11,354 nt of DNA from Actinomycetes bacterium. GTDB lineage: Bacteria > Actinomycetota > Coriobacteriia > Coriobacteriales > Eggerthellaceae. The position numbers were made by a program, and so were the translations under genes. Under the pieces are notes generated by a model that worked only from the letters and a program-made list of their open reading frames with translations, was not told the origin of the DNA and searched no databases. Where the stretch lies: assembly GCA_023460315.1 (NCBI GenBank), contig JAEWQO010000018.1, positions 1 through 11,354 of the forward strand. Reading direction: 5' to 3'. Shown here one piece after another: positions 1-3,906 of the stretch (positions are counted from its first letter, which is position 1; every line of letters starts with the position of its first letter).

Positions 1-146
1 CCTATGCCTCAGCCGGAATCATAAGCCACATCGGAATCTATGTTGGGAACGGTCAGATGCTGCACTGTGGAAGTCCAATCGGCTATGCGGATCTAAACAG
101 CCGCTATTGGCGCAGCCACTTTTATGCCTACGGCAGGCTGAAATAG
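1..146 (+). CDS. NlpC/P60 family cell-wall hydrolase, C-terminal end (5' truncated by window)
   Basis: This is the last 47 codons of a gene that begins before the window; the reading frame starts at base 3 and ends at TAG 144-146. The peptide contains SHIGIYVGNGQMLHC followed by an aromatic-rich end (SRYWRSHFYAYGRLK). That is the typical C-terminal half of an NlpC/P60 papain-like peptidase; the His of SHIGIYVG is the usual second catalytic residue. The catalytic Cys lies upstream and cannot be seen. In conjugative elements of Firmicutes such enzymes open the peptidoglycan locally so the mating channel can cross the wall, often joined to a lysozyme-like domain; whether one is present here is unknown. 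The following gene starts 20 bases later, so the two are probably cotranscribed. Confidence 0.85.
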   Translation, partial: YASAGIISHIGIYVGNGQMLHCGSPIGYADLNSRYWRSHFYAYGRLK

Positions 147-166
147 ACAAAAGGAGATGATGTTTC

Positions 167-1096
167 ATGAAAGCAATTTTTGAACGGAAGCCCTCGGATT
201 TCGATCTGCGGAGCTTTGAGGTATCAAAAACCGTTCGGCTTCCCGCTGAAGTTTTTGAAGCTGTGCTGCAAAAACCTATGAGGGATTATAACTTTATTCA
301 GGAAAATATGGAGCAGATGCACTGTGACAGCAAAGGTGTGTATCACTGCCTGCTACTCACCGGTGAGGGCAGAAAGGACGGCCTGCTGGTGGAATCGGAG
401 GGCTACGGCTACTGCCGGTACGCCTCCTATGTTCCCAATATTTCCGCTCTGATCTCTCCGGCCTTGCAGCAATTCAATCAAAAATTGACGGAGGTGGTGG
501 ATTACATCGTGTCCACCGGAACCCAAAACACAACAGAGGGCAACTGGATCATCAGCTTTGATGAACTGGCACAGCAAACCGGCTTTGAGCATGATTTTAA
601 CAGCATGGATACCCTGCTGGATATGCTCCATGAGCATGAGGAAGTAGCCAATGTTGAGTTAGGTGACAGCGGCATTGACGTGTGCTATTACCTTGATTTC
701 TGTCCGCAGTATGGCGGTCACCCGGAGGAAGCGGAGCCGGAGCATCTGCCGGAAGAATCCTCTCCGGTCAGCAGGCTGAAAAATTTGCTTCATCTACATT
801 GGGAGGATATCCATCTGCTTCACAAGGATGTGGAGGTACAGCCTGCCACCATCGTTGAGCTGGATGAGCATACCCTGACCAATGCCGGGAAAGAGGCGTG
901 GGCTGATGTTTTGGATGCCGAGGTGGTCAAGATTTACAACGGCTACTACGGTTTGCAGATGGAGCTGGACAAGGTGAAGCCCTCCCGTTTGGAGGAATTC
1001 TCGTCCATGCTTGCCGGGTACTGTCCGGTATCGGATTATGAAAAATGGGTCACGCAAGATGGCGATACCCCTTTACAGTCACCCCAAATGAAATGA
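167..1096 (+). CDS. DUF6329-like conserved conjugative-element protein
   Basis: The gene encodes 309 residues from ATG 167, preceded by a good ribosome binding site (AAAGGAG, 150-156). It is mainly polar and acidic, with no signal peptide or membrane segment, so it is probably cytosolic. From memory, the N-terminal opening MKAIFERKPSDFD and the C-terminal block around residues 203-300 (WEDIHLLHKD, TIVELDEHTLT, YNGYYGLQMEL, MLAGYCPVSDYEKW) match a family labelled DUF6329, found in Clostridia conjugative elements. The biochemical role of that family is not known to me. It sits between the wall hydrolase and the DUF6103-like gene, which it precedes by 19 bases, so it is probably part of the transfer operon. 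An anti-restriction or regulatory role is possible, but nothing in the sequence proves it. The family label is less certain than the gene itself. Confidence 0.75.
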   Translation: MKAIFERKPSDFDLRSFEVSKTVRLPAEVFEAVLQKPMRDYNFIQENMEQMHCDSKGVYHCLLLTGEGRKDGLLVESEGYGYCRYASYVPNISALISPALQQFNQKLTEVVDYIVSTGTQNTTEGNWIISFDELAQQTGFEHDFNSMDTLLDMLHEHEEVANVELGDSGIDVCYYLDFCPQYGGHPEEAEPEHLPEESSPVSRLKNLLHLHWEDIHLLHKDVEVQPATIVELDEHTLTNAGKEAWADVLDAEVVKIYNGYYGLQMELDKVKPSRLEEFSSMLAGYCPVSDYEKWVTQDGDTPLQSPQMK

Positions 1097-1115
1097 TGAA
1101 ATGGAGGAAAGTACA

Positions 1116-1370
1116 ATGAAAAAAGCAACACTGACAGTCAGCTTTGACAGCGAAAAGCTGGATGCCCTGACCTACCACATGGGCAAAAAGGATACGGATT
1201 TGCAGACGGAGCTGGAGGATACCGTCCAGAAGCTCTACGAAAAGCACGTTCCGCAGACCACCCGTGAGTACATTGACGATAAGCTCTCCCGTGAGGCCGC
1301 TGCCAAACCCAAGCCCCAAAGACCGGTTCGCCCTGCTTCAGCAGGCGGCTCTGACAACAGGCTGGCGTAG
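1116..1370 (+). CDS. DUF6103-like small conserved conjugative-element protein
   Basis: The gene encodes 84 residues. I chose ATG 1116 (MKKATLTVSFDSEKL) over the in-frame ATG 1101 because the GGAGG at 1103-1107 then lies 8 bases upstream as a ribosome binding site, whereas with ATG 1101 it would lie inside the gene. The product begins with a beta-strand-like stretch (TLTVSF), then a helical section (residues ~10-60) with ELEDTVQKLYEKHVPQTTREYIDD, and ends in a basic, proline-rich tail (KPKPQRPVRP). By memory this matches the DUF6103 family of Clostridia mobile elements. The strand-then-helices layout resembles ribbon-helix-helix proteins, so DNA binding is possible but unproven. It is the last gene before the putative oriT region. 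Confidence 0.72.
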   Translation: MKKATLTVSFDSEKLDALTYHMGKKDTDLQTELEDTVQKLYEKHVPQTTREYIDDKLSREAAAKPKPQRPVRPASAGGSDNRLA

Positions 1371-1570
1371 GCACAGCAACGCTGTCCGGGCGTGTGGGCG
1401 GCGGTTGCCCTGTGTGGCCTTTTGGCAGGCAGGGTGGCGTCCTGATACCCATCAGCACGATACCGCCCACGTTGCGCCCGTGTGGAGAGAATGTGAGAAA
1501 GCCCCGGATGAAATGGAGAAATGCTCAAAATCAGGGCATTCCGGCAGGGTCGAAAGTGGTGCAGGTTAAA

Positions 1571-1600
1571 GGGTTTATGCTGCTTTGGCAGCCTAAACCC
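1571..1600. repeat. Long hairpin in the candidate oriT
   Basis: The arms GGGTTTA (1571-1577) and TAAACCC (1594-1600) pair perfectly. After one T/C mismatch the stem continues with GCTGC (1579-1583) against GCAGC (1588-1592), leaving a TTTG loop. No T-tract follows on the plus strand, so it does not look like a terminator. Such hairpins commonly mark the relaxase recognition region of an oriT. Confidence 0.6.
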
Positions 1601-1608
1601 GAAAAACA

Positions 1609-1629
1609 CCGACCGGCAAAGCCGTTCGG
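1609..1629. repeat. Second hairpin in the candidate oriT
   Basis: CCGACCGGC (1609-1617) and GCCGTTCGG (1621-1629) form nine-base arms with one mismatch and an AAA loop. It lies only 8 bases after the hairpin at 1571-1600, and no T-tract follows. The close pairing of two stable stems in a non-coding stretch supports a structural role in DNA processing. Confidence 0.55.
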
Positions 1630-1670
1630 GGATTCCAAAGTGACATAACTTTCTGATTGAAGCCCCAATT

Positions 1671-1679
1671 TGTTATGCT
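1671..1679 (+). promoter_or_regulatory. Candidate extended -10 promoter for the ribbon-helix-helix gene
   Basis: TGTTATGCT fits the extended -10 pattern TGnTATnnT, with no good -35 at the usual distance. The right arm of the CATAAC/GTTATG inverted repeat (1672-1677) lies inside it. If the ribbon-helix-helix protein binds this repeat, it would repress its own promoter, a common arrangement for relaxosome accessory proteins. The autoregulation is inference. Confidence 0.35.
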
Positions 1680-1765
1680 GGTTCAGGAAAAGAGTAAGGA
1701 AAACCGGGCGTTTGCGGGGCTTACACTGCATACCGGGGCAAAATTAACAGAGAAAGGGAGGCATT

Positions 1766-2179
1766 ATGGCAAAGGAACCGGAAAAAGTGCGCACCGGCTT
1801 TTATATTGAAAAGGAAGTGCTGGATCGGTGCGATGAGCTGCTGGAGCAGGCCAATGTGAAGTCCAGAAATGAATTCGTCACCGAGGCACTGAAGTTCTAC
1901 TGCGGGTATCTCACATCGAAGAATATTGAAAACTATCTGCTGCAGAGCTTATCCTCCGTCCTCGTCAGTACCATCCGGGATACGGAAAATCGTCTGGCCA
2001 GAATGGATTTCAAAATCGCCACCGAGCTGTCCAAGCTGTCTCATGTGGTAGCGTATACCCATGCGGTTGACGAGCAGGCACTCCAAAGCCTACACTTAAA
2101 ATGTGTGGAGGAAGTCAAGCGGATCAACGGTGCAGTTGATTTCGAGGACGCATATAACTATCAAAAGCGGCGAACCTAA
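1766..2179 (+). CDS. Ribbon-helix-helix DNA-binding protein, probable relaxosome accessory (MobC-like)
   Basis: The gene encodes 137 residues from ATG 1766, with ribosome binding site AGGGAGG (1755-1761). Residues ~7-50 fit a ribbon-helix-helix fold: a short beta-like stretch (RTGFYIEKEV), helix one (LDRCDELLEQAN), the turn (VKSRNEF) and helix two (VTEALKFYCGYL). Residues ~55-137 are predicted helical and probably mediate oligomerisation or relaxase contact. Such proteins dimerise, bind direct or inverted repeats near oriT, and help the relaxase melt and nick the DNA. Its place directly after the hairpin-rich region and upstream of the relaxase fits that job. It could instead be a plain repressor of the mobilisation operon, or do both. 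The fold is fairly sure; the role is inferred from position. Confidence 0.75.
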   Translation: MAKEPEKVRTGFYIEKEVLDRCDELLEQANVKSRNEFVTEALKFYCGYLTSKNIENYLLQSLSSVLVSTIRDTENRLARMDFKIATELSKLSHVVAYTHAVDEQALQSLHLKCVEEVKRINGAVDFEDAYNYQKRRT

Positions 2180-2209
2180 AATTGTAAGATAAATTTGTTT
2201 CTTTTGGGT

Positions 2210-2284
2210 ATGGACTGTAAAAGCATATCCGTTTATATGTTGATGTACAGCGTTGTAATGCTGGGAAAGGAGATGAAAATGTAA
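2210..2284 (+). CDS. Possible 24-codon leader ORF overlapping the next gene's start
   Basis: ATG 2210 opens a 24-codon frame (MDCKSISVYMLMYSVVMLGK...) that ends in TAA 2282-2284. The stop shares its last A with the next gene's ATG, giving a TAATG overlap typical of translational coupling. The peptide is hydrophobic and methionine-rich. I see no convincing ribosome binding site before ATG 2210, and the downstream gene has its own (AAAGGAG, 2266-2272), so this may be chance. Confidence 0.2.
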   Translation: MDCKSISVYMLMYSVVMLGKEMKM

Positions 2285-2571
2285 TGGAGAAAAGTGAAAT
2301 CTTTGAGATGGCAATCCGAGAGCTGACGGAAGCCGCAATCGAAAAGCGCAAAGAAGCTCTGGATGACAGTGAGCTGCAGCTTTATGCTGAGGTAAAGACT
2401 CTCAGTTCTCAGGCTCGTGAGATTGTAAAATTACTGCCAGAGGATCAGCGGAAAATTCTCACCGATTACTTTGAGAAAACCAATTTGATCGCCGATCACG
2501 AATGCCAGCATCTCTATGTGCAGGGCGCAAAGGACTGTGTGGAGTTGCTCAAAACACTCGGCGCACTGTAA
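2284..2571 (+). CDS. Small helical protein of unknown function (possibly DUF6809-like)
   Basis: The gene encodes 95 residues from ATG 2284, with ribosome binding site AAAGGAG (2266-2272). It is almost entirely predicted alpha-helix and rich in Glu, Lys and Leu (for example ELTEAAIEKRKEALDD, AREIVKLLPEDQRKILTDYFEKTN), and ends in YVQGAKDCVELLKTLGAL. No catalytic motif, signal peptide or membrane segment is visible. The C-terminal pattern of an aromatic residue, a Gly-Ala pair and leucines resembles small mobile-element proteins I know as DUF6809, but this is a weak resemblance. It follows the ribbon-helix-helix gene after about 100 bases and is closed by a terminator hairpin, so the two may form a short operon. 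I do not assign a function. Confidence 0.6.
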   Translation: MEKSEIFEMAIRELTEAAIEKRKEALDDSELQLYAEVKTLSSQAREIVKLLPEDQRKILTDYFEKTNLIADHECQHLYVQGAKDCVELLKTLGAL

Positions 2572-2586
2572 GAACATAGGTGGACG

Positions 2587-2613
2587 GCCTCTGCGAAAGC
2601 AGGGGCTGTTTTA
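2587..2613 (+). terminator. Rho-independent terminator after the small helical gene
   Basis: GCCTCTGC (2587-2594) pairs with GCAGGGGC (2599-2606), with one T-G wobble and a GAAA loop, followed by TGTTTTA. It begins 15 bases after the stop at 2571. It would end the 1766-2571 transcript before the AT-rich cargo gene. Confidence 0.65.
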
Positions 2614-2644
2614 CATATTAGTGGTGAATTTTATCAGTTGGGGT

Positions 2645-2652
2645 GGTATAAT
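2645..2652 (+). promoter_or_regulatory. Extended -10 promoter of the SEC-C cargo gene
   Basis: TATAAT at 2647-2652 is a perfect -10, and the TG at positions -2 and -3 before it (TGGTATAAT, 2644-2652) makes it an extended -10. No strong -35 is visible, as is allowed for this promoter type. It lies about 28 bases upstream of the chosen TTG start and just after the upstream terminator, so the cargo gene can be expressed independently of the transfer operon. Confidence 0.55.
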
Positions 2653-2679
2653 TTATTTTATGAATGTGAGGTGACAATA

Positions 2680-3840
2680 TTGCGATTATTCAAAAATTAT
2701 AAAATATATCCAGATGAAGTCTGCCCGTGTGGAAGCGGAAAGGCCTATTCTGCTTGTTGCGAAAAACGTAATGACAAACCTGCTACAAGTACAAGAAAGC
2801 CTATTGAGGTTCAAATTTCTGAGAAGATGCGTAAGGCGATGATTAAGTGCTGTTTATATCCTGATAAAACACGTTGCGTGAAACATATTAAGGAAGCTCA
2901 TGCATTACAAAACAACAAAATAATATCCAAATTGGCCGCTGATGGTCATGTTTATATGCTTAATTCTAAAAAACCACCTTTGGTCATTCCAATTGAGAAC
3001 GAAGATCCAGAGATCATCACACTTATAGATCGGGTTGGAGTCAATCATGCCACTACTGCTACCTGTTTCTGTGATGTTCATGATGATGAAGTATTTGCAC
3101 CAATCGAAAAAAATGCACAACCTTTTGACAAAAATAACACGGAGCACAGATTTTTATACTCATATAAAGCATTTATTTTTGAATATTATAAGGAATTAGT
3201 TTTGACAAAAGTATATACCAACAATTTTCGAGAGCGTCCATCATTGTTAAGAGATCCAATTGTGATTAGACAGTATAGAGAAACAATACTTAAAATGAAA
3301 GAAATGGACGAGATGAAGAAGCGTTTTGATACTGCTTTAATAACTGGAGATTTCGATATTTTGTCTACACAAGTTCTTGAAATTCCTGAAGAAATACAGT
3401 TTGCCAATTTTTCATGTATTGCAATAGACTATGATTTAAATGGCAAAAGAATTAAACACACAAAAAACAAGATGACGAACCGCCTTTTTATTACGGCTTT
3501 TCCAGAAGATCAAAAGTCATTTATCATCATAGGTTATCTTAAAAAAGATGAAAGGATTTATGGAAAGTTTACTCGCCAACTAATAAAAAAAGATATATGG
3601 TTAGTAAAATACTTTTTCACATTGATGTTACCACTGTATTCCGAAAATATTGTATTAAGTCCTCAGCTCTGGGAACGTTGGGATGAGCAATGTAAAATGG
3701 CTTTTACGTTTTACGCAAACAGAACTGGTAGGCAATTCGAGATATACAAAATGACTTTAAAATTTGCAATGCAAAATCTTAAGAGTGAATTTATGACTAT
3801 TGAAAATGCAAGTAAGTGTAAAATCAATTTATTCCCATAA
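2680..3840 (+). CDS. AT-rich cargo protein with an N-terminal SEC-C zinc motif; function unknown
   Basis: I place the start at TTG 2680 (386 residues) because GAGGTGA (2668-2674) lies 5 bases upstream. The upstream in-frame TTG 2638 would put the perfect TATAAT box inside the gene. Residues 15-27 are CPCGSGKAYSACC, a SEC-C zinc motif (CxC...CC) first described at the C-terminus of SecA and also found in many unrelated proteins. A second group of possible metal ligands follows: C57/C58, C66, H74 and then C131-x2-H134, with the conserved-looking stretches HIKEAHALQNN and CFCDVHDDEVFAPIE. The rest is mixed alpha/beta with no membrane segment. Sampled lines are 30-35% G+C (3181-3240, 3301-3360), against 60% in the relaxase (4321-4380). 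With its own promoter and terminator it looks like an acquired cargo gene. A nuclease-like or phage-defence role is possible but is only inference. Confidence 0.7.
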   Translation: MRLFKNYKIYPDEVCPCGSGKAYSACCEKRNDKPATSTRKPIEVQISEKMRKAMIKCCLYPDKTRCVKHIKEAHALQNNKIISKLAADGHVYMLNSKKPPLVIPIENEDPEIITLIDRVGVNHATTATCFCDVHDDEVFAPIEKNAQPFDKNNTEHRFLYSYKAFIFEYYKELVLTKVYTNNFRERPSLLRDPIVIRQYRETILKMKEMDEMKKRFDTALITGDFDILSTQVLEIPEEIQFANFSCIAIDYDLNGKRIKHTKNKMTNRLFITAFPEDQKSFIIIGYLKKDERIYGKFTRQLIKKDIWLVKYFFTLMLPLYSENIVLSPQLWERWDEQCKMAFTFYANRTGRQFEIYKMTLKFAMQNLKSEFMTIENASKCKINLFP

Positions 3841-3856
3841 TTTAAGCTAATGTATT

Positions 3857-3889
3857 GAGCGATCACAACGTGATTGCTCTTTTCTTTTG
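3857..3889 (+). terminator. Rho-independent terminator of the cargo gene
   Basis: GAGCGATCAC (3857-3866) pairs with GTGATTGCTC (3870-3879), with one G-T wobble and an AAC loop, followed by TTTTCTTTT. This is the clearest terminator in the window. It lies 17 bases after the cargo stop and ends just before the relaxase ribosome binding site, leaving no room for a separate relaxase promoter after it. Confidence 0.85.
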
Positions 3890-3906
3890 TCTGAAAGGAG
3901 GCCACC

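Larger units (their letters stand above)
1371..1765. other. 395-base gene-free region, candidate origin of transfer (oriT)
   Basis: No open frame here has a ribosome binding site, recognisable protein features, or a place in the gene order, yet the region is rich in dyads. Seen directly: an 8-base inverted repeat GTGGGCGG (1394-1401)/CCGCCCAC (1463-1470) that encloses a small hairpin CTGAT-ACCC-ATCAG (1442-1455); a long hairpin at 1571-1600; a second hairpin at 1609-1629; an inverted repeat CATAAC (1644-1649)/GTTATG (1672-1677); and a direct repeat CGGGGC at 1715-1720 and 1734-1739. The region lies just upstream of the ribbon-helix-helix gene and in the same module as the relaxase, where oriT usually sits in Gram-positive elements. 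I could not identify a nic site by a known consensus, so the oriT call is inference from structure and position. Confidence 0.5.

Noticed and set aside
1138..1609. Minus-strand open frames of 110 and 124 codons
   Set aside because: They are antisense to the small gene and the hairpin region, show no protein family features, and have no suitable ribosome binding site.
1571..1629. The two hairpins as rho-independent terminators of the left operon
   Set aside because: Neither is followed by a T-tract on the plus strand (GAAAAACACC and GGATTCC follow).
1264..1648. Two plus-strand open frames (1264-1569 and 1394-1648) in the region after the DUF6103-like gene
   Set aside because: They lack ribosome binding sites; one overlaps the DUF6103-like gene by about 107 bases and the other runs through both oriT hairpins. 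Their compositions (many W, R, C, P) look like random translation of GC-rich DNA.
1701..1740. A nic site related to IncP, RSF1010 or Tn916 oriT cores
   Set aside because: I compared the stretch by eye on both strands with the cores I remember and found no convincing match.
2638..2680. Upstream TTG 2638 as start of the SEC-C gene
   Set aside because: It has no ribosome binding site and would place the perfect TATAAT promoter inside the coding region; TTG 2680 follows GAGGTGA at good spacing.
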